From contig MWDE01000013.1 in the NCBI GenBank assembly GCA_002070395.1, positions 1 to 60,596 on the forward strand: 60,596 nt of DNA. Direction: 5' to 3'. Below are positions 43,462 to 53,279 of the stretch, piece after piece. Made by a program: the position numbers and the translations under genes. This stretch comes from Synergistetes bacterium ADurb.Bin155. Lineage in GTDB: Bacteria; Synergistota; Synergistia; Synergistales; Thermovirgaceae. Numbering within the stretch: the first letter of the stretch is position 1; every line of letters starts with the position of its first letter. The notes under the pieces are model-generated. The model was not told where the DNA came from and ran no database searches. It was given only the letters and a program-made list of their open reading frames with translations.

Positions 43462-45499
43462 TGGTCCAGCCGCATCACTAAAAAGACTCAACCCAGGCAA
43501 CCAGGCCGGCGACAAGGGATACCGCCCTAACTGGGGCACCGCCGTCATGCTGGTTGCCGTCGCTTCCATACTCCTGGCCGGCACGTGGTACCTAAAGGAA
43601 GGGGAGAGTTCTTTCAGGGTCGGCAGCCCGGCCATGAAGACCTATTATGCCCATTCCCGCATGAGGATAGTCGATGAGAGCGCCACAAGGGCCCTGAGGG
43701 AACAGAGAATGTCCGATATCGGGGGCGTCCTGGTGAAGGACAGGAAGTTCCCCGAAGAGGTCCGGGGCAAGTTCGCCGCCTTGGAAAAGAGGGATTATGC
43801 CGCCGTTCTGCCCGATTCCCTGTCCAGGATAATGGAAAGCCTTCCTGAGGACGCGGCCGAGAGGATAACCGGCGTCGCTTCTAGGATCGCCCTGTCTTTC
43901 CAGGACTCCCTCTCGGGGGGAGCGGAACTTCCGGCTGACATTCTGTGGAGGAGCCTTGAGACCTCGGGCCTTTCCATCCCGGAACAGAACCTCGCCTACC
44001 AGATCCTGGATCACGTCATGGAAAGAGCCCTGGTCATGGACTCCGAAGTGACCCAGGAGGTGAGGTCCCTCGCGGCTTCCGAGGTTGAACCTGTCGAAAG
44101 AGTGCTGTCGGTAGGGGACATCATCGTCAGGGAGGGTGAGGTGATCTCGCCCGAGGTCGCTCTCGTCCTTCGAGCGCAGGGATACCCCGAGGCTTTCTTT
44201 CCCTGGAAGACCCTGGCCTTCATCGTGACGGGGGTCTTTTTCTGGGTTTCCTGGATGGGGTGGTTCTCGATGCGCCGGGAGTACCATTTCGACGCCCCGG
44301 AATGGGCTTTCATGATCACGATCCTCATCGCCGGCTGGGTGGCCATGTCCCTATCGTCCCTGCTCGGTGGGAACGGGCTGGGGGTCATCCCTCTGGCGGG
44401 CTGGGCTTTCCTGGCCCTACCGGGGTCCTTTGCGTTTCAACTCGTCCTCTGGGGGGGGATCATCGGGTCGGTGATCACTTCGGGCGGTTCCTCGGCGGAA
44501 TTGATGCTTTCGGTGTTCATCTCGGGTTTAACGGCCAGCCTGGCTTACCTTCTTCTCAGGAAGATCACGAACCGCCTGGACCTCCTTCGCAAGATGGCCC
44601 TCCTGGGGGTTTCCCTCGCGCTCGGAGGGTTCTTCATTGGCTGGGGTCTCTACCTTCCCTCGGGGGGCACTGCCCTTCTATCCCTTTCGGCCTCGGCCCT
44701 GGCCTGGATCGTGGTGACCTTGGCAGCGCTCCCTTTATGGGAGAGGCTCTTTGATATCCTCACGCCCGTCCGCCTCGTGGACTTGACCCACCCTTCACAC
44801 CCTCTGCTGAAAAGGCTCCAGTTGGAAGCTCCCGGAACTTATCATCATTCATTGATGGTCGGCACGCTGGCTGAAGCCGCGGCGGAGAAGCTGAGAATGG
44901 ACCCCCTCCTGGTCAAGGCGGGGGCATATTTTCATGACGTAGGGAAGCTCAGGAGGCCCCAGTTCTTCGTCGAGAACCAGCAGACGGGACTCAACCCCCA
45001 CGACGAACTGGCACCTTCCCTCTCGGCGCTTATAATAATTTCCCATGTGCGGGATGGGCTTGAGATGGGCCGCCAGTTCGGTATCCCGAAAAAGATCAGG
45101 GTTTTCATCGGGGAACATCATGGGACCACCTGTCTTCATTATTTTTTCAAGAAGGCCCTGGGCGCCGACCCCGACCTGCCCATGGAGCAATTCTGCTACC
45201 CCGGAGGCCGCCCGTCCAGCCGGGAATCGGCGGTCCTCATGCTCGCCGATTCGGTCGAGGCCGCCGTCAGGGCTGCCGCCCCGGCCATAACCGACAGCCG
45301 TGAACTGGAAGAAATGACGAAGGAGGTCATAGACACGAAGGTGGCTGAATCCCAGCTATCCGATGTACCTCTCACATTCCAGGACCTCACGAGGATAAAG
45401 GCAGCCTTCATCGAGACCCTCAAGCACATGTATCACGCCAGGAAGGTAACCCCGCTGGAAAATGCGGGGGATACGCCTTGGGAGCCCGCCGTGTCATGA
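43433..45499 (+). CDS. pgpH: 7TM-HD family membrane phosphodiesterase PgpH (probable c-di-AMP hydrolase)
   Basis: One N-terminal helix (about residues 36-54) is followed by an extracytoplasmic domain, seven membrane helices from about residue 262 to 445, and a cytoplasmic HD domain. The HD domain has HHSLMVGTLAEAA (about residue 470), FHDVGKLRRPQFF, ISHVRDGLEMG and EHHGTT. In Listeria and Bacillus PgpH degrades c-di-AMP, matching CdaA encoded 18 kb away. ATG 43433 lies inside phoH; ATG 43442 is an alternative start. The stop overlaps ybeY. Confidence 0.93.
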   Translation: MKNMNKSSANGPAASLKRLNPGNQAGDKGYRPNWGTAVMLVAVASILLAGTWYLKEGESSFRVGSPAMKTYYAHSRMRIVDESATRALREQRMSDIGGVLVKDRKFPEEVRGKFAALEKRDYAAVLPDSLSRIMESLPEDAAERITGVASRIALSFQDSLSGGAELPADILWRSLETSGLSIPEQNLAYQILDHVMERALVMDSEVTQEVRSLAASEVEPVERVLSVGDIIVREGEVISPEVALVLRAQGYPEAFFPWKTLAFIVTGVFFWVSWMGWFSMRREYHFDAPEWAFMITILIAGWVAMSLSSLLGGNGLGVIPLAGWAFLALPGSFAFQLVLWGGIIGSVITSGGSSAELMLSVFISGLTASLAYLLLRKITNRLDLLRKMALLGVSLALGGFFIGWGLYLPSGGTALLSLSASALAWIVVTLAALPLWERLFDILTPVRLVDLTHPSHPLLKRLQLEAPGTYHHSLMVGTLAEAAAEKLRMDPLLVKAGAYFHDVGKLRRPQFFVENQQTGLNPHDELAPSLSALIIISHVRDGLEMGRQFGIPKKIRVFIGEHHGTTCLHYFFKKALGADPDLPMEQFCYPGGRPSSRESAVLMLADSVEAAVRAAAPAITDSRELEEMTKEVIDTKVAESQLSDVPLTFQDLTRIKAAFIETLKHMYHARKVTPLENAGDTPWEPAVS

Positions 45500-46023
45500 G
45501 GGTCATCACGGAGGTAGCCGGGGAAGCCCAAGGCCTGGTGCCGGTCGAGGTCCTTGGCAGGATACCCGGAGCGTTGGGGCCTGTCGCGGAGGAAATCTTC
45601 CGGTTCCTTTGTCCGGAGTGGGGCCCCTCGGGGGATCTTTTTCTCTCGGTTAATTTCATCGACGAGGGCCAGATGAGCGAGCTCAACCACCGCTTCATGG
45701 GTGAAGGGCATCCCACGGACGTCCTGTCCTTTCCGATCCATGCCTCCGAAGGGAAGTTTACCTGCCCGGTCCCCCTTCCCGAATGCTTGCTGGGGGATAT
45801 AATGGTCTGCCTCCCACGGGTGCTGGAGAACGCCCTGGAGGCAGGTCACTCTCCGGTGAAGGAACTGTCCCTCGTCCTGGTCCATGGACTTTTGCACCTT
45901 TTGGGTTGGAACCACGAGACGGAAGAAGGAAGGCGCGAAATGTGGGATATCCAGGGACACTACCTGGAAAGAGTGGAGCGTTGCCTCACTCCCCCGGAGC
46001 GAAGGGCGGACCCTGGGGCATAA
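45496..46023 (+). CDS. ybeY: Endoribonuclease YbeY
   Basis: YbeY is a zinc-dependent RNase that acts in 16S rRNA 3'-end maturation and ribosome quality control. The zinc motif HGLLHLLGWNHE (H-x3-H-x5-H, about residue 133) is intact, and NHRFMGEGHPTDVLSFP is the conserved block ahead of it. The start ATG overlaps the pgpH stop. The N-terminus carries about 35 residues more than the shortest homologues. Confidence 0.95.
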   Translation: MRVITEVAGEAQGLVPVEVLGRIPGALGPVAEEIFRFLCPEWGPSGDLFLSVNFIDEGQMSELNHRFMGEGHPTDVLSFPIHASEGKFTCPVPLPECLLGDIMVCLPRVLENALEAGHSPVKELSLVLVHGLLHLLGWNHETEEGRREMWDIQGHYLERVERCLTPPERRADPGA

Positions 46024-46038
46024 CAAGAAAGGATTGAG

Positions 46039-47328
46039 TTGCAGGTGCAGGAAGAGATCATCCGAAGTATCCTGATCCTGGCCGTTCTTCTCCTCTTCTC
46101 GGCTTTTTTCAGCAGCAGCGAGACGGCGATCACCTCCATCGGCCGCGGCAAACTGCTGGCGATCCAGGAGAAGAACCCCAAGAGAAGAAAGGGTATTGAC
46201 TGGCTCATCTCGGACATGCCCCGGGCCCTGACGGTCATCCTGATAGGTAACAACCTCGTCAACATTGCCGCCAGCGCCGTGGCCACCCAGGTGGCGTTAT
46301 CGCTGATAGGGGCGAAGGGGCTCCTTCTGGCCGTGGCCTTCACGACGGTGGTGATAGTGATCTTCGGTGAGATTCTCCCCAAGAGCGTCGCCATACTGAA
46401 ACCCGACGGGATCGTCTCCGGAGCCCTGCCCCTCCTCCGGTTCATAAACATGATCTTTTCGCCCCTCGTCTGGGTCACCGTGGGGATCGTCAAGTTCTTC
46501 GGGTCCCTCCTGAAGGTGGACCTCTCCTCCCAGCACCCCTTCGTCACCAGGGAGGAGATCGAGCAGATGGTCAACATAGGGGAGGCCTCCGGCGTCTTCG
46601 AAGAGGAGGAACGCAGGATGATCCACGGCGTGATATCCTTCGAGGAGACCAGGGTCTACGAGATCATGATACCCAGGACGGACATGGTGGCGGTGCCCGG
46701 TGACACCGATATAAGCGAATCCCTCCCGGTTTTCAGGGAGTGCGGGCACTCAAGGCTCCCGGTTTACGGGAAGAGCCCCGACCATATCCTCGGCATACTT
46801 TACGTGAAGGACCTGATAGGGGCTTTCACGTCGGGCGACCCGTCGATCAAGGTCTCCTCCCTCGCGAGGGAAGCTCTTTTTGTACCCGAGACGATGAGGC
46901 TGGCCGACCTTTTCGATGTCATGAGGGGCCGAAGGGTCCACATGGCCATCGTCATCGATGAATACGGCGGGACCGCCGGCCTGGTCACCCTGGAGGACCT
47001 CATCGAGGAGATCGTCGGGGAGATACAGGATGAATACGATGATGAAAGCGCTCTGATACAGAAAGAACCCGACGGCAGCTACCTCGTCAGGGGTCAGATG
47101 GGGCTGGAAGACCTCAGTGAGGCCGTGGGATATCCATTCGAATCCAGTGACATGGACAGCGTCGGGGGGCTGGTCCTCTCCCTGGCCGGGCGCTTCCCCG
47201 ACAAGGGGCAAAGGCTCACTTACGGCCATTGGGAGTTCCAGGTCCTGGAGGTGGAGGACCACCGGATCAAGCTGGTCAAGATGACCCCCCTGGATGACCT
47301 CTACAGGATCGGGGAGGTATCGGAATGA
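46039..47328 (+). CDS. CNNM/CorC-type membrane protein (DUF21, CBS pair, CorC_HlyC)
   Basis: Four N-terminal membrane helices form the DUF21/CNNM domain (SAFFSSSETAITSI, VILIGNNLVNIAAS, FTTVVIVIFGEILPKSVA, and a helix near residue 140). Two CBS domains follow (MIPRTDMVAVPGDTDI and ALFVPETMRLADLFDVM) and then a CorC_HlyC domain with SVGGLVLSLAGRFPDKG. Such proteins are linked to Mg2+ or Co2+ efflux. TTG 46039 is used, with AAAGGA upstream; GTG 46045 is also possible. The stop overlaps cdd. Confidence 0.9.
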   Translation: MQVQEEIIRSILILAVLLLFSAFFSSSETAITSIGRGKLLAIQEKNPKRRKGIDWLISDMPRALTVILIGNNLVNIAASAVATQVALSLIGAKGLLLAVAFTTVVIVIFGEILPKSVAILKPDGIVSGALPLLRFINMIFSPLVWVTVGIVKFFGSLLKVDLSSQHPFVTREEIEQMVNIGEASGVFEEEERRMIHGVISFEETRVYEIMIPRTDMVAVPGDTDISESLPVFRECGHSRLPVYGKSPDHILGILYVKDLIGAFTSGDPSIKVSSLAREALFVPETMRLADLFDVMRGRRVHMAIVIDEYGGTAGLVTLEDLIEEIVGEIQDEYDDESALIQKEPDGSYLVRGQMGLEDLSEAVGYPFESSDMDSVGGLVLSLAGRFPDKGQRLTYGHWEFQVLEVEDHRIKLVKMTPLDDLYRIGEVSE

Positions 47329-47756
47329 AGGGGCCCGCAGGGAGAGGCCCTCTCAAAAGGGAGGAACTCGAGGACCTCATGGAGCAGGCGAGGGACGCGC
47401 GGGACAGGTCCTACGCCCCCTACTCGGGGTTCGCCGTGGGGGCCGCCGTGCTCTCCGGTTCCGGGGAAGTCTTCCGGGCCGGGAACCTGGAGAACACCAG
47501 TTATGGCCTTACGGTCTGCGCCGAGAGAAATGCCATCGCCCTGATGGTGGCTTCGGGGAGAAGGGACCCTGTGGCCATGGCCATCGCGGGGCCCGCGGGT
47601 GTCCCTTGCCCGCCTTGCGGGGCCTGCCGGCAGGTCCTGGCGGAGTTCAACCCCGCCATGGCCATCATCCTCGAAGATGAGGCCGGCGGGTTTGAAGTTC
47701 TCTCACTGGAATACCTTTTCCCCAGGCCCTTCAGGCTGGGAGAGGGCGGCGAATGA
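47325..47756 (+). CDS. cdd: Cytidine deaminase
   Basis: This enzyme deaminates cytidine and deoxycytidine to uridine forms. SYAPYSGFAVGAAV and ENTSYGLTVCAERNAI (zinc cysteine and the catalytic Glu), then PCPPCGACRQVLAEF with the other two zinc cysteines, are complete. Length 143 fits the short homotetrameric type. It overlaps corC and era by four bases each (ATGA). Confidence 0.96.
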   Translation: MKGPAGRGPLKREELEDLMEQARDARDRSYAPYSGFAVGAAVLSGSGEVFRAGNLENTSYGLTVCAERNAIALMVASGRRDPVAMAIAGPAGVPCPPCGACRQVLAEFNPAMAIILEDEAGGFEVLSLEYLFPRPFRLGEGGE

Positions 47757-48664
47757 GCGAAGGTACAGCCTGCCGGTCCGGTTTCGTGGCGGTCGTGGGC
47801 AGGCCAAACGTGGGGAAATCGACGCTGGTCAACGCCCTCGTGGGCGGTAAGGCAGCCATTGTCTCGGACAAGCCCCAAACCACCAGGAACAGCATCAGGG
47901 CGGTGCTCAACAGCCCGCGGGGGCAGATCGTCTTTGTCGATACTCCTGGGCTCCACAGGCCCCTTCACAGGCTGGGGCGTTTCCTGGAAAGGCAGGCGGC
48001 GGCTTCCCTTGAGGCGGCCGATGTCGTATGTTTCATGGTGGAGGCCGGCGACAGCAGGGTGGGCAAGGCCGACGGGATCATCCTGGACCTGTTGGAAAAG
48101 GTATCGGTGCCCGTCGTCCTCGTCGTGAACAAGGTTGACGCCCATGACCACGATCACGGTCCCGACGGCTGGGAATGCTTCACCCGGAGGAGGGGGTTCG
48201 CCCATGTCCTGACGGTGTCGGCCCTTGAGGGGCGAAACCTGGGCCTCCTGGTGGAGACCCTTTTTGACCTCTTACCTCCAGGCCCCCCCATTTTCGACGA
48301 CGATAGGTTGGTGGACTGCACAGAACGATTTCTGGCGGCCGAGGTCATCAGGGAGAAAGTACTCGAGCAAACTGAGCAGGAGGTGCCCCACAGCGTCGCC
48401 GTAGTCGTTGAGGAGTTCAGATCCCCCGACGAGTACCCCGAAAGGAGGAACCTCCTGGTGCGAGCGACCCTTTTCGTCGAGAGGCCGGGTCAGAAGGCCA
48501 TCCTCATCGGGAAGGGCGGCGCGAAACTAAAGGGTATCGGAGAACTCGCGCGAAAGGAACTGGAGGAGGTTTTCGGGTACGATGTTTACCTGGACCTTTG
48601 GGTCAAGGTCAAGCCGGGATGGAGAAACTCCGAAAGGGAGCTCCGGAGAATGGGCTATACCTAG
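47753..48664 (+). CDS. era: GTPase Era
   Basis: Era is an essential 30S-assembly GTPase. G1 is GRPNVGKSTL, G2 includes KPQTTRNS, G3 is VDTPGL, G4 is NKVD and G5 is VSALEG. The C-terminal KH domain has VRATLFVERPGQKAILIGKGG and ends LWVKVKPGWRNSERELRRMGY. Length is 303. The recO reading frame may begin inside its 3' end. Confidence 0.97.
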   Translation: MSEGTACRSGFVAVVGRPNVGKSTLVNALVGGKAAIVSDKPQTTRNSIRAVLNSPRGQIVFVDTPGLHRPLHRLGRFLERQAAASLEAADVVCFMVEAGDSRVGKADGIILDLLEKVSVPVVLVVNKVDAHDHDHGPDGWECFTRRRGFAHVLTVSALEGRNLGLLVETLFDLLPPGPPIFDDDRLVDCTERFLAAEVIREKVLEQTEQEVPHSVAVVVEEFRSPDEYPERRNLLVRATLFVERPGQKAILIGKGGAKLKGIGELARKELEEVFGYDVYLDLWVKVKPGWRNSERELRRMGYT

Positions 48665-49397
48665 AGAGAACGCCTTCCTAGAGGGCAAGCCTGGTCAGGG
48701 TCTGCTCCGAAAGCAGGGGGTCGTCCTTCGAAGGAAGGATTCCAACGAGGGCGACCGGAGCATATACGTCCTTCTAAAGGACGAGGGCCCGGTCTGGCTG
48801 ATCGCTCCCGGCGCCGCCAGGGGCAAGGTGAGGTTCGGGGGAGCTACCGATCCCCTTGTTTGGGGTACCTTCCACATTTACCGGGGGCCCAACCGGTGGT
48901 ACCTGAGAGATGTGGACGTCCGGAAGGATTTTCTGCCCCTGAGGAAGCACCCCTCCCGCATAAGGAGGGCCGCCGAGTGGGCAGCGTCTTTGGTAAAATA
49001 TACGCTCCCGGGTCATGCTTCCGATGACCTTTTGCCCATTTTCTACTGGTCCCTTTGCGTCCTGGAATCGGGTCGCCTCAGGGAAGACCTGGCGGGCTGG
49101 CGATTCTACTGGCGATGGTTAAGGAATTGGGGCCTCGCCCCCGACCTCGAGCGCTGCCAGGGATGCGGCGTCCCGCTCGGGGAGGCCCTTTTCAGCGAGG
49201 GATCGTTCTTTTGCGCCCAGTGTTCCGGCGGCAGGCAGGGGTTGAGGCTCAGCGGCCAGGATCGGGGTGAGCTCTTCGCGGTTTCGGTGCTGGGCCATGA
49301 GAGGGTATTGGCGATGGAGGGCCTTCCCGGGATCGATCCCGGGAAGGCCGAATCCTGCACGAGGATGCTGATAAGGACCCTGTCGGACAGGATGTAA
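48582..49397 (+). CDS. recO: DNA repair protein RecO
   Basis: RecO loads RecA with RecF/RecR. The N-terminal OB fold has GVVLRRKDSNEGDRSIYVLLKDEG, and a zinc motif CQGCGVP ... CAQC lies around residue 195. The start is uncertain: the only in-frame ATG is 48582, which overlaps era by 83 bases and adds about 40 residues not expected for RecO. By homology the protein should begin near 48702, where only CTG is available. The GGAGG at 48565-48569 is 12 bases from ATG 48582. The divergent sequence and era-recO-glyQ order support the call. Confidence 0.82.
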   Translation: MFTWTFGSRSSRDGETPKGSSGEWAIPRENAFLEGKPGQGLLRKQGVVLRRKDSNEGDRSIYVLLKDEGPVWLIAPGAARGKVRFGGATDPLVWGTFHIYRGPNRWYLRDVDVRKDFLPLRKHPSRIRRAAEWAASLVKYTLPGHASDDLLPIFYWSLCVLESGRLREDLAGWRFYWRWLRNWGLAPDLERCQGCGVPLGEALFSEGSFFCAQCSGGRQGLRLSGQDRGELFAVSVLGHERVLAMEGLPGIDPGKAESCTRMLIRTLSDRM

Positions 49398-49424
49398 CGT
49401 CGAACCAGAGGGAGGAATACCGGG

Positions 49425-50315
<891 letters not shown>

Positions 50316-50319
50316 AACG

Positions 50320-52386
50320 ATGGGTGCTAGAGACCTGCTTCTTGAGATCGGGACGGAGGAGATCCCCTCCAGGTTCATCCCGCCGACCCTTTCCGAGTTG
50401 GCGGCCATCGCCGAGGAGGAGTTGCGTTCGGAAAGGCTCGTCTTCGAGAACACACAGACATTGGGGACACCCCGGAGGATCGTTCTGATCACCCGGTCCC
50501 TGGAGGAGAAACAACAGGATAAGAGCGATGAGTTCAAGGGGCCCGCCTGGGCATCCGCCTTCGACCCCAGCGGCAACCCCACCAAGGCCGCCCGGGGTTT
50601 CGCCAAGAGCAAGGGCGTCGATGTGGATTCCCTGGAAAAAAGGGACTTCGGCGGCCAGGAGTTCGCCGTGGCCGTCAAAAGGGAGGAGGGACGGCCGTCA
50701 TCGGCCATCCTCCCGGCCGTCCTTGAAAAAGTGATGAAAAGGTTGTCCTTTCCCAAGAGCATGTACTGGGATCGGACCTTTCACCGTTTCGCCAGGCCCG
50801 TCCGATGGCTTCTGGCCCTTTATGGGGATGAACTGCTGAAGGTAGACTTCGGGCTCGTGAGCTCCGACCGCTTTACCAGGGGACACCGCTTCATGGGCGT
50901 CAGGAAGATCGAGGTTTCAAAGGTGGGGGAGTACCTCGAGAAGCTGTACGATAATTTCGTCATCGCCGACCCGCAAAAGAGGCGTGAAAAAATGCTCGCC
51001 GGCATCGCCTCGATCGAGAAAGAGATGGGCGGCAAGGCGGTCCTAGACGCCGATCTTGTCGAAGAGAACCTCTACCTCGTCGAATATCCCGTGCCGTTTT
51101 ACGGTTCCTTTGATCAAACCTTTCTCCAGATCCCCGAAGAGGTCCTCGTCACCACGATGAAAAATCACCAACGATATTTCCCCGTAAGGGACGGCTCAGG
51201 TAACTTGAAGCCCTGCTTCATAGGTGTCAGCAACAATCGTGCCGCCAACATGTCCGTCGTGAGGGAAGGGAACGAGAGGGTCCTAAGGGCAAGGCTTTCC
51301 GATGCGTCCTTCTTCTGGGAAGAGGATCAGAAGGTGCCTTTATCGGCTCGGGTGGACTCCCTCAAGAAGATCGTTCACCACGAAAAACTCGGGACGGTCT
51401 ACGAAAAGGTGTCCCAAGTCCGGGAGCTTTGCGGAGCTCTCTGCCGGATGATGGACCTTGCCGCCGAGGAGACGGAAATGGTCGATCGCGCCGCCTTTCT
51501 CGCGAAGGCCGACAGCGTCACCGACATGGTCTACGAATTTCCTGAACTGAGGGGTGTTATGGGCCGTGAGTACGCCGCCAGGGACGGGGAAAACCCCAGG
51601 GTGGCCCTTGCGCTCTTTGAACAATACCTGCCCTCCTCCTCAGGCGACAGGGTACCCTCGGACATCATCGGCGCCATCCTTGGGATCTGCGACAGGGTCG
51701 ACACGATCACCGGCGGGTTCAAGGCGGGTCTTCAGCCGACGGGGTCCCAGGACCAGTACGGTATCCGTAGGGCCTCCCGGACGCTCAACGAGATCCTCTG
51801 GGGCATGGACCTGGATGTAGATATTGACTTGCTGGTTAAAACCTCCTCCCTGTCTCACAGGCTTTCAGATGATCAGAAGGGGGCCGCTTCAGGGTTCATC
51901 CTGCAGAGGCTCCACAACCAACTCCGCGAGAAAGGCTTTTCCCATGAACTGACCACGCTGGCCGTATCGGCGGTGGGATCGAGGCCCAACCAGGCTTTGA
52001 AGCTGCTGGAGGCCTTCCAGGAGGTCCAGGGGACAGACTGGTTCGCCGGCCTGGTCACGTCGGCGGTCAGGGTCAGGAATATCCTTCAGAAAACCGATCA
52101 TTCCGCGCGTACCCTGGATGCCTCTCTTTTCACCGAGGCCGCTGAAAGGGAGCTCTACGAGGCCGTTGAACTGCTATCCCCCCAGGTGGACAAAGCCGTA
52201 AGTGCATGGGACTGGAACGGCCTGACCCTGGTCCTTTCGAAACTGGAGCCCTATATATCCGCCTTTTTCGACAAGGTGCTGGTGATGGACAACGATGAGC
52301 GTATCAGGAACAATAGGATAGCCCTCCTGGAAAGATGCGACGGGCTGTTCAAGACATCCGGAGACCTAGGGCTGCTGAAGGCTTGA
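50320..52386 (+). CDS. glyS: Glycyl-tRNA synthetase beta subunit
   Basis: The tRNA-binding subunit, 688 residues. LLLEIGTEEIPSRFIPP at the N-terminus, GPAWASAFDPSGNPTKAARGFAK, TTMKNHQRYFPV and the C-terminal anticodon-binding (DALR-like) region with KVLVMDNDERIRNNRIALL are typical. It forms an operon with glyQ. The following PPDK-regulator and ppdK genes are co-oriented with short gaps, an order seen in other anaerobes. Confidence 0.98.
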   Translation: MGARDLLLEIGTEEIPSRFIPPTLSELAAIAEEELRSERLVFENTQTLGTPRRIVLITRSLEEKQQDKSDEFKGPAWASAFDPSGNPTKAARGFAKSKGVDVDSLEKRDFGGQEFAVAVKREEGRPSSAILPAVLEKVMKRLSFPKSMYWDRTFHRFARPVRWLLALYGDELLKVDFGLVSSDRFTRGHRFMGVRKIEVSKVGEYLEKLYDNFVIADPQKRREKMLAGIASIEKEMGGKAVLDADLVEENLYLVEYPVPFYGSFDQTFLQIPEEVLVTTMKNHQRYFPVRDGSGNLKPCFIGVSNNRAANMSVVREGNERVLRARLSDASFFWEEDQKVPLSARVDSLKKIVHHEKLGTVYEKVSQVRELCGALCRMMDLAAEETEMVDRAAFLAKADSVTDMVYEFPELRGVMGREYAARDGENPRVALALFEQYLPSSSGDRVPSDIIGAILGICDRVDTITGGFKAGLQPTGSQDQYGIRRASRTLNEILWGMDLDVDIDLLVKTSSLSHRLSDDQKGAASGFILQRLHNQLREKGFSHELTTLAVSAVGSRPNQALKLLEAFQEVQGTDWFAGLVTSAVRVRNILQKTDHSARTLDASLFTEAAERELYEAVELLSPQVDKAVSAWDWNGLTLVLSKLEPYISAFFDKVLVMDNDERIRNNRIALLERCDGLFKTSGDLGLLKA

Positions 52387-52425
52387 CGACAGCCGAGTTT
52401 CCAGATCGACCGTGGAGGACTTGTC

Positions 52426-53247
52426 ATGGAAGGGAAGGGTGATCATCAGCCGCTGCCCGTTTTCGTGGTCTCTGATTTCACGGGAGAGACGGCGGAGCAT
52501 GTCGCAAAAGCGGCTCTGAGCCAGTTCGCGACGGACACCATTACGCTTCAAAGGTTCCGTTACATCAACAACAAAGACAGAGCCCTGGAAGTCCTCGAAG
52601 AGGCCGAGGGCGAAAAGGCCATGATCGTCTGCACCCTGGTCGACCACGAACTGAGGCGTTGGTTCGTCGAGAAGGCGGACCTCCAGGGGACAGATGTGAT
52701 CGATATACTCGGGCCTATCCTGGATATGCTCGAGGCACGCCTCGGTCATGCCCCCCTGGAGACCCCTGGCCTGATGAGAAGAATGGATGAGGAGTATTTC
52801 CGGAGGGTGAAGGCCATCGAATTCGCTATCAAGTGCGATGACGGGAGGTGCGCCGAACACCTCCTGTCGGCGGACGTGGTCATCCTGGGGGTCTCCAGGA
52901 CGAGCAAGACCCCCCTCTGCATGTACCTCGCCCACCGCGGCTTCATGGTGGGCAATGTGCCCCTTATACCCGAAACGGAGCCCCCCGGCGAGATCTTTGA
53001 GATCTCCCCCGAGAGGATCTTCGGCCTGACGGTCCAGCCTGAGAAACTCGTGGACATCAGGAAGGAGAGGTTGCGCCTCCTTGGCCTCGATTCGGATATC
53101 TCCAACTACGCACAATGGGAGAGGGTTGAGGAGGAGATCCAGTTCGCGAGGAACATCATGCGGAAGATCGGTTGCCGTGTCCTTAACGTCACCAACAGGG
53201 CCATAGAAGAGACGGCCCAGGAGATCCTGGATTTCCTGAGAGCATGA
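52426..53247 (+). CDS. Pyruvate,phosphate dikinase regulatory protein (kinase/phosphotransferase, DUF299)
   Basis: This bifunctional enzyme inactivates PPDK by ADP-dependent phosphorylation of its active-site threonine and reactivates it by Pi-dependent dephosphorylation. VFVVSDFTGETAEHVAKAAL at the N-terminus and the P-loop-like GVSRTSKTPLCMYLA (about residue 154) are the family signatures, with MRRMDEEYFRRVKAIEFAIKCDDG between. It lies 32 bases upstream of its target ppdK. Length 273 is normal. Confidence 0.95.
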   Translation: MEGKGDHQPLPVFVVSDFTGETAEHVAKAALSQFATDTITLQRFRYINNKDRALEVLEEAEGEKAMIVCTLVDHELRRWFVEKADLQGTDVIDILGPILDMLEARLGHAPLETPGLMRRMDEEYFRRVKAIEFAIKCDDGRCAEHLLSADVVILGVSRTSKTPLCMYLAHRGFMVGNVPLIPETEPPGEIFEISPERIFGLTVQPEKLVDIRKERLRLLGLDSDISNYAQWERVEEEIQFARNIMRKIGCRVLNVTNRAIEETAQEILDFLRA

Positions 53248-53279
53248 TCAAACCCTAAATGCCGTGGAGGTCGTGAAAC

